NCBI RefSeq assembly: GCF_000090795.2 | Contig: NW_003546346.1 | Location: 130,697 to 161,883 of the forward strand | From: Amphimedon queenslandica | Lineage: Eukaryota > Porifera > Demospongiae > Haplosclerida > Niphatidae | Reading direction: 5' to 3' | DNA: 31,187 bases | Part shown: positions 11,601 to 22,505 of the stretch, one piece after another | Numbering within the stretch: position 1 is the stretch's first letter | How the letters are laid out: each line of letters opens with the position of its first letter | The notes under the pieces: model-generated | What the model saw: only the letters and a program-made list of their open reading frames with translations | Database searches by the model: none | What the model was told of the DNA's origin: nothing | Program-made: the position numbers and the translations under genes

Positions 11601-14600
11601 AATTATAATAAACAATTCTAATGTAAATAAACAAACTACATAAAAATTGTAATTACATCATACAATTAAGTCCATGCATGCACACATAATATGTACAGCA
11701 TGCTTGTTAAAATTTAGAAGCTTAAATTAGTATTACATACATTTAGTGAGTAGTATACTTATAGTACTGATTTTAGTAATTCTATAGGTACATGCATGTA
11801 CATGTATTACTTTTTAAATAAAATTTCCACACACAATCAAAATTAATCTTTAAATTCAAATATGCCTGGACTACATATGCTACACTCACCAAACTTTCCT
11901 GCACTTGCTGTGATTTTCTTCTTAATTGAGCTTTCACTTGATGCAACAATCTTCTCCTGTTGTAAACAAAATATTACTGTACATATACCCACATCCATAA
12001 TAATTTTTAAAATTAATATGCAAGTAAAAGCACCTCACCCAATATCTTGCTGTCTCTGTTTCTTTTCAAGCTCCCTCCTTTCATCTTCCTATTATTAATA
12101 GATACAGTAAAGGGAATTAAATCACCAGAAATGTTTCAAAGAGTGGTCCATTTGAACTGGATTTTATATCATAATCGCAAAGCTATGCCCCCCTCAAGCA
12201 CACTGTTGCATTAAGGTGGATTTACACTGCACAATTAACGCAAGGTAAGGCTATACGTTAAGAGAGGAAGTACTGTATAAACCAATGGCCACCGTTTACA
12301 TAATGTAAAAGTTGAAATTATCTCTACTCTTACATTATGGAAACATTGGCCATTGGTTTATACAGCACTTCTTGTCATAACGTATAGCTTTACATTAAGG
12401 CCCTTAAGCCTGGTTTACACTTGCCACAAAACGCAACGCAAATGAACGCAAAATTAAAATTTGACCAATTTTGCGTCAACTCCAAAGCGTTTTTGTGTCA
12501 AAAGGTCAAATCGCCCACACACTTTTTGACTGTTTCGTCGAATGTAAACCTAGCTTTATACACCAGGCAATACCATTGCAGGCAATCTGTGGTTACTTTG
12601 ATCTTCAGGCAACACTGCTGCCTAGAATAGAAACCTGTTAGGCTGAAACAAATAGTGAGATATTCGAATATTCGTTCGTTATAGCAATATTCGAATAGTT
12701 TTTTTGCTATTCGAACTATTCGCATAATTAAATAATTAATGGCCACGCCCACTGTGTGTCACCTGCACAGGCTGCTTTCTTAGTCTGCTTACTTACCAAC
12801 TTGCTAAATACTGATGCTGTGGCCAGGGAAAGTGGTTCTCAATCTCTAAAAAGCCCTGCTTGGCATCATTTTGAAAAGTTTAACACCAAAAAGGTAGTTT
12901 ATAATCATTCAGCAAAAACAGTTCAATTATTCGAATATTCGTTTGTTTAGCATGCCAATTATTCGAATAGTGAAAAATACTATTCGTTTCAGCCCTACTG
13001 TTCTATTCTAGGCAACACAATGCTTACAACATCAAAGTAATCACAGATTGCAAGCAATAGAATTGCCTGGTGTATAGTAGCCTTTACGTTAATTGTGCAG
13101 TGTAAATCCACCTCTCTGCAGTCAGTGTGACACACTCTCCATCACTACTGCTCTACAATGTACAATTGTACATGTACATGTAGCTCTTACTGCATCTTCC
13201 AATGCAATCTTCTCTTTAATAAGTTCATATTCTTTCTTCTCTAGTTCAGCTGCTTCCTCTTCTCTCTCTTTCACTTCCAGCAACTGATCCTCAAGAGCTT
13301 TCTTGAGCTCTTCTTCCTTCCTACACAAAAATTAAAAAGACAATATTAGAGAAAGTCATACTTGTATAGCAACAACCATTATCTAATGAAGAAACATACA
13401 ACTAAAACTGAACATTAAGTAGTTAAAACACGCACAACTATTGCATAATATACAAGTAGGAGGTACATGTACATGTACGTAGAATATTGAAATCTTGTTT
13501 TGTTTATTTATCTTGTGAATGTACATGTAGTAAATAAACAAACGATTAGGTCACGTACATGTACATGTATGCATGTAATCAAAAGCTTGTTGAGACTACA
13601 CCACTTGTGCCTATCTCTGAGTGTCCTTAAAAGAGGTGTCCTCATTTGGGAGGTACGTGCATATGTACTTTTTGCATGTATACATGTACATGTACATGTA
13701 CATCTACACGTAGGTAGTTTGTATTCATTGAGAGAAATTACAAATATGTCATTATAGAAGTATGAAGGTTTCTGTGAAGATTTCAGTCTAACGCTACTAA
13801 CCTACTATATAGCTTATAATATGTATCAATAAATGTAATAAAATTTGAGGTGATTTCGGAGCATGCAACAAATTTTAGTAATTAACATATTAAATGAAAT
13901 TCAGGGGCCAACATTAAATCAAGTTCAAGGGGCAGGTTAATAAAAAATATAAAGAAAAGGCTCTACCACATCCACTAAAGAAACTGGCCATACATGTACA
14001 TGTGTACATCTATTTCATCAAGGCTCCAAAGGGTACATATAATTTCATAATATTTTAGATACAGTAGGTATGGGGGAAATGATATCAATGATATCATGTC
14101 ATTGTCATTTTTGGGCTTTTAGAAATACAAAAATGGGTTTCTAAATAAATTTAACATGTCAAGTTCAGTTAAAGCCAAGGGAGTAAAATAGTCCCTCTGC
14201 TTCCCTCTAAAAGAAACATTGGGTATAGTCTTGTCCTTTTAAAAGAGGCTACACCAAATACCTTTTTTGTTGCTTTTTCTTTTCTTCCTCTTCAATCAGC
14301 ATTTTCTTTCTTCTCTCCTCCAGCTCCCTCTCATATCTAAATTTAAAAAAAATTAATTCAATCCAATATCTCCAAAAACCTTATTTTTTCTTCTCGCTCC
14401 TTTGCCTCAAGCTAAAACAAAAAAAACCATTAATTTTCGGTAAACCTCCTACATGTACATGTAGCTCACTTCTTTTTTCTTCGATATTTGAGTCTCCCAG
14501 CTCTCTTGGGTCTGCCTCTGTTTACACCTTGACTCAACTTCACGTAACTGGTGGCAGTTAACTCTAAAGTGCTCCTTTAGTTTGGCATCTGCTATCTACA

Positions 14601-15967
14601 ATGAATGCATATTGCTTTGTCAATTGAACACTACTACATGTACATCATGTTACCTCCTTTCTTTTTCGTTCTCTTTCAGATCTCAATGAGTCAGCTCTGC
14701 ATGTGTATGAATATAAAAACAAGAGGAACAACACAAACAATACTACGCTACCTACATGTACATGTAAACAAAAATTTACACAATATATTCGTTGAGTTGT
14801 ACTCTTCTTCCCCTCTCTCTTCCTCTACTCTCCCTCTATCACACAATCTTTCCTCTCACTTTTAGCAGAAAAACATGCACATACCTTTCTTTCATTATTT
14901 TCCTTTGATCAGGAGTTAATGCTTTGAGTTCTTCCTAAAATTAAAGAATCACAAAAACACCATATTAATAAAACAAAATTTAAAACATGCATGAGAAATA
15001 TTCATAAAAACAACATTAATTACTTCATATTCAATTGTCTCTTTGTTCAGTAGTTCCCTTAGCTTCCCTCGTCTGTTCTCTAGTTTCCTTTCATTCTGTT
15101 CCTTTATTATCTTATCATTGTATTGACCTAAACTGTAGAGAGTACTCTTATAATTATACAAGTATTACTGAGTCATAAAGTCATGCCTTGCATCAGCATG
15201 ATTTGACAACTACAGCTGCAAACACGAAATTGCAATTTAAAATATGCATCTAAAAGGATCGACATCGTGTCACCTTGTCATACATGTACATGTGTATTGT
15301 TGTGATCATTCACAACAAATACACCTCCCTCTACATATTCCGCTATAAGTAATCGTAGAAGTGGTTTAGTTACACACATCAATGGTATACAATGTACATA
15401 CAGATTGTGAAACATTTGCTTCCTTCACTCCCTCACTAGCTTGATACAGGTGTACTTATAATGTAATACATTAATTTTACAGGTAATTGTTTACAGTCAG
15501 GTGGTGTTTGCACAATCAATGTCATGCAATGTGTGATTCAATTTCATGTTTTAACATACAATAACATTACCGTAAATGATTATAAAAAAACAGAGTGCGA
15601 ATTTAAAGAGCTGTAAAGTTTTGCAAATTGGCACAATTATTTCATGCACAATATCAATGCAAGGTGTCGATTCTATACAAAATGGAGGCAGTGTCAAACA
15701 ACAAGACTTAATTATTATCGACGGTACATACATACTAGCCTCTCAGTAGTACCTTCCTCTGTAGCAGGAGTCTGAGGTCCACACCCTCAGTTTCTGGTTC
15801 CTCGCCTCATTGCTTTTAAAGTACTGGTGATTCTCCTTCCATCTCTCCTGGTTCTCATCAGCAATCATTCTCCTGTGAGCCAGCATACTGACTCTTGCTG
15901 TACCAGGTCTGCTTTGAGGCCTGCCATCGAGCCTGCCATAGTATGATTTCAAAGTAGGCAGCGCCAT
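8678..15967 (-). CDS. TCHP: Trichoplein keratin filament-binding protein, 14 exons
   Basis: Known trichoplein is a coiled-coil scaffold of centrioles and keratin filaments that restrains cilium assembly. Minus-strand exons, 5' to 3': 15753-15967, 15024-15132, 14885-14934, 14654-14696, 14470-14595, 14380-14411, 14262-14336, 13191-13320, 12039-12088, 11890-11956, 11374-11546, 10789-11056, 9753-9820, 8678-8831. All phases agree and sum to 1560 nt (519 aa; the human protein is about 500). It starts MALPTL, as in vertebrate trichoplein. Exon 10 encodes AQLRRKSQQVQE and exon 12 REEAERQW, HREAEWSRER and GRQQQLEEKI, which match the conserved core from memory. Exons 2-13 are Glu/Lys/Arg-rich coiled coil. 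The C-terminus is Tyr/Pro-rich (YNHGYQQYPVDSYYSPRPL). Most donors are standard; exon 6 has a weak one (gtttttgg). Introns 8, 12 and 13 hold inverted-repeat elements. It is divergent from SMARCB1. Confidence 0.93.
9243..9637. mobile_element. MITE-like inverted-repeat element in TCHP intron 13
   Basis: The left end (aagtgtagaaattatc at 9248) and the reverse complement of the right end (aagtgtagaaattttc, ending 9632) match. Imperfect similarity continues inward for about 70 bp, including a shared cgcgg/ccgcg block. Outward both ends reach TAC (9243 and 9637), the same first bases as other elements in the window. No transposase frame is present. A 42-codon open frame lies inside on the minus strand (9384-9512). 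Confidence 0.7.
10390..10602. mobile_element. MITE-like element with TACCRTATG ends in TCHP intron 12
   Basis: The left end taccatatgag (10390) and the reverse complement of the right end, taccgtatgcg (10602), are related over about 20 bp, followed by AT-rich, partly self-complementary interior. There is no coding capacity. Its ends resemble those at 17351-17703 and 23494-23685. Confidence 0.55.
12250..12388. repeat. Hairpin within the nested element
   Basis: Arms of about 42 bp (12250-12291 and 12347-12388), both reading gctatacgtta outermost and accaatggcca innermost, with a handful of mismatches. The loop of about 55 bp is AT-rich. Confidence 0.8.
12557..13076. repeat. Second-level inverted repeat within the nested element
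   Basis: Arms 12557-12632 and 13001-13076, about 76 bp each. Both begin tatacaccaggcaat and end cctagaatagaa when read inward, with roughly 15 differences between them. This pair encloses a third one (about 12643-12996), whose ends read gctgaaac followed by aatagt, and whose arms are rich in attcgaatattcg words. Confidence 0.8.
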
Positions 15968-16233
15968 AGATATAATATTTTTTAAAATTTTCAAGATTTG
16001 CTTAAAAATAATTGTGCCCGCGCCCTAAATTGAAATCACGTGACGCGACCATAACTAACGCCCCACCCACCCACAAACTATCGATCAAGTAATGACGTCA
16101 AGTATCAAAACCACGCCTAAGTTGCGTAACAAAATGGCGGGAGTCAGTCTTTGAATTTTACGCCGAATTTTACCCTTAATTTTACTTCAAAATTTCCTCT
16201 TTATTCCTCTCTTAAAGACTTATACATTTAATT
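15968..16233. promoter_or_regulatory. Shared divergent promoter of TCHP and SMARCB1
   Basis: Only 266 bp separate the two start codons, which face away from each other, and this interval is richer in CpG than its surroundings. Visible sites are TCACGTGA at 16036-16043 (E-box), TGACGTCA at 16093-16100 (perfect CRE), gttgcgtaac at 16121-16130 (resembles a compact RFX X-box) and aaaatggcggga from 16131 (YY1-like). The sequences are seen; their use as binding sites is inferred from known metazoan motifs. Confidence 0.65.
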
Positions 16234-19200
16234 ATGGCAGCACAGCACGAATTATGCAAGACCCTAAAGACGTACGGTCCTAAGCCTAAATCCTTTAAAC
16301 TGGAGGATGGTGAGGAGTACATGCTTGGATCAGAAGTTGGTAATTACCTTCGTCTCTTTCGTGGTGACCTCTACAAGAAGTATCCTTCGCTCTATCGTAG
16401 AAAAATGACAGCTGAGGAAAGACGTGTAGCAAGCGAACAGATCGGCTACTCACATTGTAATATCAGCAGTAATGTCATGATGGTAAAGGTCTCCGAAGTT
16501 GAGGAACTCCTTTCGGGCTCTGAAGCTAAGTATCGGACAGCAGCAGGTTTTGAAGGGACGTATATGCCATCAATTGAGCGGAGTCTCTCACAGCCTTCGT
16601 CTTTTTCTGCTCAAGGTTCCGTGAGTAGTCGTAACTCAAAGAAGACTTGGATATCGTCAATTCCTAATTATTCCTTTCATCTTGATCCGGTTCCTAGTGC
16701 AACTTCTACTGCTCATCATAAACTCGTTGAGAGGAAACCTAAGAGTTCTCCAACTTTGTAAGTCACCCACATCAACCAACCACTCAATAATTGCATAAAT
16801 GAATTTAATATCACTACGCATACATTTATTTAATGTTTTCAACTAAAACAATGCACCTGCCATAGTACATGTGTTGTTTATGATGTTATTGTAATACATG
16901 TACCTTATAGCGGTTTTTTTCGAGGATAACAAATTTTATGGATTATTTAAGATTTACGAAATTAAATTCCTTGAAAATCAATTTAATATGGTATAGACCA
17001 CTGGAAGTGAAAATTGTTTGTGTAGGAAGATTAGAGATTTTTACGGCTTTAAGGTGTGGTTTAGGATGAAATAAATCCCGGCCACCATTTTGGTTGGCAA
17101 CTTTCAATGGAGAACAAACAGGCAGACATAAAAACAAACCTGTATTAAGAATTCTGGAGCAAATTTGACCAAATCCTTTTCAGGAGAAGCTTAAAGGCAG
17201 CTGTTCTTATAACAAGCACTTTTTAGCTATTGATAGAGCTACAGCAGGTAAGTGTGCATTTTCTTTGTGCCTCCAATTATGAGGTGTGAGTGGATACCAT
17301 ATGCAAAATTAATGAAATTCATATCTTTTCTAATTCTCACTTCAGTGGTCTACCGTATAGCAGGTAATTTTCAGTGGTTGAAAATTTCGACTGAAACCAG
17401 AAATGACTTTACATGTAGAATAAAAAATCGTTGGTTTTATTTTTGACTAGACAAAAACAATTGATCTCATGTCTTCATTAGCATCTGTAGGACTGATAGC
17501 ATTGGAAAGAGGTCCCCTAGTCCTGTTGGGTCTGGAAGAGATTCTTTAGAAGGTGAACACCGTTTTCAAGGCCATCCATGCTTGTTATCATGTTATTAAT
17601 AATTTATTATGGTCACGCCTATCTTTAGAATTAATTTTTATCAGAATTAATTTTCGTTTAGAATTAATAGCAGCACTAGTCAAAAATTACCCGCTATACG
17701 GTATAAGATGGCAGAAAACTGGAATTTTATGAAAATTATTTTCACGAACCTCTGGATACAGGTAATTCGCAAAAATTATGATCCTCAAAAGCAGACATAG
17801 GGTCAAGCACTTGGTGTATACCTTTTCAATATAATTTATCTGCTTTGTACTTGTATTTAATTACTTTTACAAATTACAAAAGTGCTTCTAAGCACAGTAA
17901 AAATTGCATGTGAATAGTGTACATGCACATTAGTCATTAGTGGTGCACAGTCCAGTAAATGTTTAGTAGCACTCTGTGTGATTGTGTGTTAGCGTAATGG
18001 CATCACCATTAGTGGTATTATCACCAGTCACTCCAGAGCTCCCTGCTGTTTTCATTCATTGTGACCGATTCAGAGTTAATGTGTATTTGATGCGGTAGTC
18101 AAAGTGCATGTAGCCATGTACATGTACAATGAACAACTAAATTTTTTTACACTAAGTAAATATAATGTATCTAATACTTATTAATGTACTTAAGCACTCT
18201 GGAGAATGCCTGTTCTTGTACTTAATCACTTACTGTATGTTGAAGCTAGGGATTGTGTTTGTGCTGGTACTCCTAACACATTTAAATGCTTGTGTTTGTG
18301 TTTAAGTACCATTCCTAGTGCTTGACCCCATGTCTGCTCAAAAAAACTGCTATATGGTCGGGATGTACATGTATTTGCGGCTGCAATTATTTGCAGTCAT
18401 AAAAATTCAATTAAAAACCATGGAAACCGAGGTGTTATTTTAATTGAAAATGGCGTGATATTGAAGGAAAGCACTTTGCTGCAGTGTTCTTGAGCTGTTG
18501 TTCTTCTTGTGTTACTAAGCCTTGGTCTCTTTGTAGCTGCTTCTACCAGTTCTTTTCAGAACTACTGTCTCGCCGCATGTTGGTACTCTCCACCCATTCT
18601 AGTTAGTGTTTATTAATTTGGGTGTGGTTTATTATCACCAGCACGCGGACCAGCAACAGTTTGCAGCAAAGAGGCTGAAAGAGCTCTGAGTCATTTGTCA
18701 TTTGGCTGTTTACAGGTATTTCTTGGCACTAGTACAATAAATTATTGTATATCCTGAAATATTGGCAACAGTTATGTTTACCAAAATTTAGCATCTGGAG
18801 GATTTTATATCGATAATTTAGCAGCCACTTGTCACGTCATCAAACATCCTTGTGTGATGGTAGATTTTATATTGGCAGCATCTCCAATTTGATGAATTCA
18901 CCAATATTAATTCTTTGCCAAAATTTTTAGCTCTACGGTATATATACATGTACATGTACTCAAACCTGTCTATTCCGGACACCTTGGGACCTAATAAAAC
19001 TGTCCTGATTACAGAGGTGTCCTTATTTTAGAGTGTCCACAATAGCAGGTTTGACTGTACATGTACATGTACATGCATGTGTATGAGCATGCATTATTAA
19101 TTCATTAGCTTTTACGTAAATACTGAAAAATTTTGTGTAATGTAATTATGACCATGCAATAACCTTGCTAAGTGCATGACTACACATGTACGTGTACATG

Positions 19201-22200
19201 TACAATGTATGTGTGATACGTACTGTTCATGCCACCTCTGCACATACTGAAGTATAATGTTTATTATTATTATTATTATTATCCTGTAGTTATGATGACA
19301 AAAACCCAGCTGCACTCTATGAGGCTGCTGCTATACAAGAAGTACTAGTCCCCATTAGACTTGATATTGATATTGAGGGACAAAAATTACGTGATACCTT
19401 TACTTGGAATAAGAGTGGTGAGTTGTTGCTAGATATTTAAATTGTATGTGTATTTTAAAAATCTATTTTAAACTAATGATACAACCCATACAGAAAAACC
19501 AAGGTTGTAGCATGATTGTGGCAACCTTGTAACAAGTTGGTTGTCACTAGGTTGCCACTACCTATAGTCACAACCTTGTAAAAACCTTGGATTTGGCATG
19601 TTTTTTGGCTTGTAATAACCTTGTCACAACCTTCTCACAATGTACTATGAATTTAATAGAATAACCATAATCTGAAAGACTATCAACACATAAGTATTAT
19701 TGAATTCCCAATCCCATATAGTTTCAAATGAATAGATACTTTTAATGTACATAATAGTTATAGCACAGTAAAGAGTGCTGTATTGGCTGTCGAAACTCCA
19801 CCTCGAGTGCCATTATCAGCCATACAGCACTCTTTACTGTGCTATAATTAATTTATGGGATATAGTGGGCACATCAAAGGCGTCCGCCAAATACACTCCT
19901 AGAGAAGTTTTCTCGAGTCTTCAAGGTTGAGACAAAGCCAGCACAAACATTTAAAAGCTCGCAAGACAATTTTCTTTGCCGCATAACACGGACTTGGCTG
20001 CTGCCTGACGATCAATATAAGAACATCTCTGGGCACTAAAAGACAGCAAAATGCCGACAATGGTCGTAAAGGAGTGTTGTGAGTCTGTTCCGCAATAGGT
20101 AGAGCAGTTTCATTTCTTCTCTGGTCACAAAGAACTTCTCACCCAGTACTAAGCCAACCAACTGACACTAACTTCCGGTGCTGTACTAGTGCTGTATGCA
20201 ATATAACGGAACAGGCAGTGCCTTTGATGCGCCCACGTAGTATACTATAAATGTAGCTAATGTATAAAGATGCTGATGTACATGTATATTAATGTGATCA
20301 TTATTGACTTGTATAAGTGCTGGTCAATGGTCCCTAGGCCTATGGTAGCAATAGCTTCATATCATCGTGGGGCGCACTTAATGAAACCTCAGTTTCCTGT
20401 CAACCTTCGGGCAACCTTGTCACAAGGTTGTTATGTTTCTTACATGTTAGTCACAACTTTATCACTTTTTGTTACTAGGCTGCCACAACTTTGCAAGGTT
20501 GTGACCCAGTTGTAACAACCTTGGAATTTCTATGTGTAAATAGGTTTTTACATTATTACATTTTACATTACATTGATGTGTTTAAAAGCCTTTTTTTCTT
20601 AAAAATGGCTACAATATTTTACTGGCACATACAATGTACATATGTATTGTTTGATGCCCATTTGCTATGCAGAAAGTTGGAGGTATTTTCCACAAATTTG
20701 CTTCAAAAACCTTTAAATTTCGACTGAACTTTTGTCTAATTGTCAGGGAAAGTTGTGTGCCTACATGTGCATCTACATGTAAATATACTGCCGTATATTT
20801 TACTCTCTGACAATTAGAGCAGTAAAAAAATAATGATTATGATGAATTTTTTTCAATTTTGGATAAAATAACAAAAATTACCTGACAAAATTTGACGCTA
20901 TATTGTACGGTAGTAATGGCTACTATAGATATTTCTGATGATAAACTGATATGTGTATAGTTTTAATTTAGACTTTTTACATGTACTGTAGTTATTGGTG
21001 CTGAATCGGTTACTTCATTTGTATTTAAGTTAAATAAAATGATTTTTGTGAGATATTACATGTACATATCGTTAGCTTTGGCTTTTAAGGCCTTTTCACA
21101 CTGGCACAGTTTTCAAAGCGCTTTGATGCGCTTTGTTGATACAGCTGAAATAATGCGCATTGATCGTGTTCACAATAGCAGCTGAATTATGTATCATTTT
21201 GTGTTCTTGTTGCCATTGGTTTACATTGATCGAAGCGCATCGCTTCACATCAATCCACCTCTGGAGGTGAAGTGAGATTGATGCGCATTAATTGAAAACC
21301 ACTCTAGTGTGAACACGATTAATGCGCATCAATGTGCATTACTTGTGCCAGTGTGAAAAGGCCTTTAAACTGAACTTGCTTACTCTGCAATTATTATTAT
21401 TATTTGCATTTTTTTTCATAACTAACCATGCAGCTTCATTTCTTTCTATCCAGATCCACTGCTGTCTGTGGAGAACTTTGCTCAAGTTTTGTGTGAGGAT
21501 CTAGAGCTGCCAACAAGCTCATTTGCTCCAGCAATCATTCAGTCCATCAAACAACAGATTGATAACTTCACCACTGATGTAATACCACAAGATGAAGAAG
21601 ATAGAAGAGTCATCATTAAAGTTAGCTCTCTCTTACTACCTGGAACTTGAGCTGTTTTGCTTTTGCTGCTTAATAAACACATAGCTAGAATTGCTGTTAT
21701 TGCACAGGTGTTTACTATGGAGCAATCAGCATTACTTAATTAAAATTCTGACATACCAACAGTGATTATAATGCTATGGTGTACATAAACAAACAACACT
21801 ATGAAGGCTCTCTCTTTTCTTTCCCCTTTCCTCTCCCTTCCTCTTTCTTTCCTTCAGCTCAATATACAAGTAGGTAATATATCACTAGTAGATCAATTTG
21901 AATGGGATTTATCCAATCCACTTAATGTACCTGAGGAATTTGCAAGGAAACTATGCCAAGACTTGGGACTCGGAGGAGATTTTGCTACTGCTATTGCTTA
22001 CAGCATACGAGGGCAACTAAGCTGGCATGCAAAGACATATGCATTTAAGTAAGGACTTTAACTACCACAAGTAATATAGGCTTTCAATTTTATGATGCAT
22101 CCACATCAATTTGAACCTTATGTGTACAATCACTAAACACTTAATTCTCCCTTTCTTCTATTCCTCCTCCTCCTCTCTCTCTCTCTCAGTGAGTCTCCTC

Positions 22201-22355
22201 TTCCTCCCATTAAGTTTCCAGTACGCACTCTCTCTGATGCAGAGACATGGGGTCCATCAATCCAAATACTTACTGATGCAGAGATGGAAAAGAAAATGAG
22301 AGACCAAGACAGGAACACTAGAAGAATGAGGAGACAGGCTGGACCCAGTTGGTGA
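16234..22355 (+). CDS. SMARCB1: SMARCB1/SNF5/INI1, core subunit of SWI/SNF (BAF) complexes
   Basis: This nuclear protein anchors SWI/SNF remodellers to the nucleosome. Exons 16234-16757, 19290-19417, 21454-21620, 21858-22048 and 22190-22355 join in phase to 1176 nt (391 aa; human 385). Residues 1-110 form the winged-helix domain ([20 protein letters not shown], then [10 protein letters not shown]). The two SNF5 repeats follow: exons 2-3 ([35 protein letters not shown]) and exon 4 ([35 protein letters not shown]). Exon 5 encodes the basic C-terminal helix [17 protein letters not shown], which in other animals contacts the nucleosome acidic patch, ending GPSW. Exon 3 ends at a slightly unusual donor (gttagc). 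Intron 1 (2.5 kb) and intron 2 (2.0 kb) contain several inverted-repeat elements. It shares a promoter region with TCHP and ends 150 bp from RAD1 tail-to-tail. A diverged copy of exon 5 lies at 30976-31120. Confidence 0.96.
16897..16998. mobile_element. Possible small TACC-ended element in SMARCB1 intron 1
   Basis: The left end taccttatagc (about 16900) and right end atatggtata (about 16995) are weakly inverted, with AT-rich interior. The ends resemble the clearer TACCGTAT elements in this window. The match is short, so this is tentative. Confidence 0.35.
17351..17703. mobile_element. MITE with TACCGTATAG ends in SMARCB1 intron 1
   Basis: The left end 17351-17371 (taccgtatagcaggtaattt...) and the reverse complement of 17682-17703 (taccgtatagcgggtaattt...) differ at one position over about 21 bp. 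A TA duplication, as made by Tc1/mariner-type transposition, would fit if the leading TA is the target, but this is ambiguous. There is no transposase frame. Confidence 0.75.
18961..19053. repeat. Short palindromic element in SMARCB1 intron 1
   Basis: The left arm caaacctgtctattccgga (from 18961) pairs with the right arm ending caatagcaggtttg (19053). Between them lies related sequence with gtgtcc words. A similar gtgtcctcattt word occurs near 13638, which suggests a dispersed family. Confidence 0.6.
19260..19282 (+). repeat. TTA microsatellite next to the SMARCB1 exon 2 acceptor
   Basis: About seven TTA units end seven bases before the AG acceptor of exon 2 (19288-19289). They occupy the position where a polypyrimidine tract normally lies. 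Confidence 0.8.
19499..20524. mobile_element. 1-kb inverted-repeat element in SMARCB1 intron 2
   Basis: The ends read ccaaggttgt (19499-19508) and acaaccttgg (20515-20524), with looser inverted similarity continuing inward through many caaccttgt words. Two further inverted pairs lie inside: 19758-19789/19818-19848 and about 19864-19881/20220-20236 (gtgggcacatcaaaggc against gcctttgatgcgcccac). No transposase frame is visible. Confidence 0.65.
19758..19848. repeat. Long hairpin within the 1-kb intron element
   Basis: A 32-bp left arm (starting ttatagcacagtaaagag) pairs with a 31-bp right arm (19818-19848), with a single bulged base and a loop of about 28 bp. It is one of the cleanest hairpins in the window. 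Confidence 0.85.
21088..21364. mobile_element. 277-bp MITE with perfect 21-bp ends, PIF/Harbinger-like
   Basis: Inverted ends 21088-21108 and 21344-21364 are identical over 21 bp (outer aggccttttcacactgg). TTA flanks both sides (21085-21087 and 21365-21367), matching the 3-bp TWA target duplication known for PIF/Harbinger elements. The interior is itself palindromic, with repeated gatgcgc words, and has no coding capacity. It lies in SMARCB1 intron 2, about 90 bp before exon 3. Confidence 0.8.
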
Positions 22356-22505
22356 CATTCAAACATACTCACTCTCTTCCTCTCTCTCTTTTACTCATTC
22401 ATTTGATAAATCAATTTCCATTATTAACCGATGAAGCGTATTTACAGTGATTGTAGGTGAAGCTGGTTGGTAGTTTTTTGGTTTAAAGTTGATTGCTTAT
22501 CATTG

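Larger units (their letters stand above)
12214..13113. mobile_element. 900-bp nested foldback element in TCHP intron 8
   Basis: The outer ends 12214-12240 and 13087-13113 are perfect 27-bp inverted repeats (inner-most bases caattaacg and cgttaattg). Inside lie further palindromic pairs at 12250-12291/12347-12388, 12557-12632/13001-13076 and about 12643-12996, plus a weaker pair at about 12408-12556. No open frame for a transposase is visible. It sits wholly inside the intron between exon 8 (13191-13320) and exon 9 (12039-12088). No clear target-site duplication was seen next to the outer ends. Confidence 0.85.

Noticed and set aside
14605..14865. + strand open frame across TCHP exons 4 and 5
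   Set aside because: Antisense shadow within TCHP introns and exons.
22133..22372. Minus-strand frame over the SMARCB1 last exon
   Set aside because: Antisense shadow of a strongly conserved exon; the similar frame at 30935-31159 mirrors the duplicated exon for the same reason.
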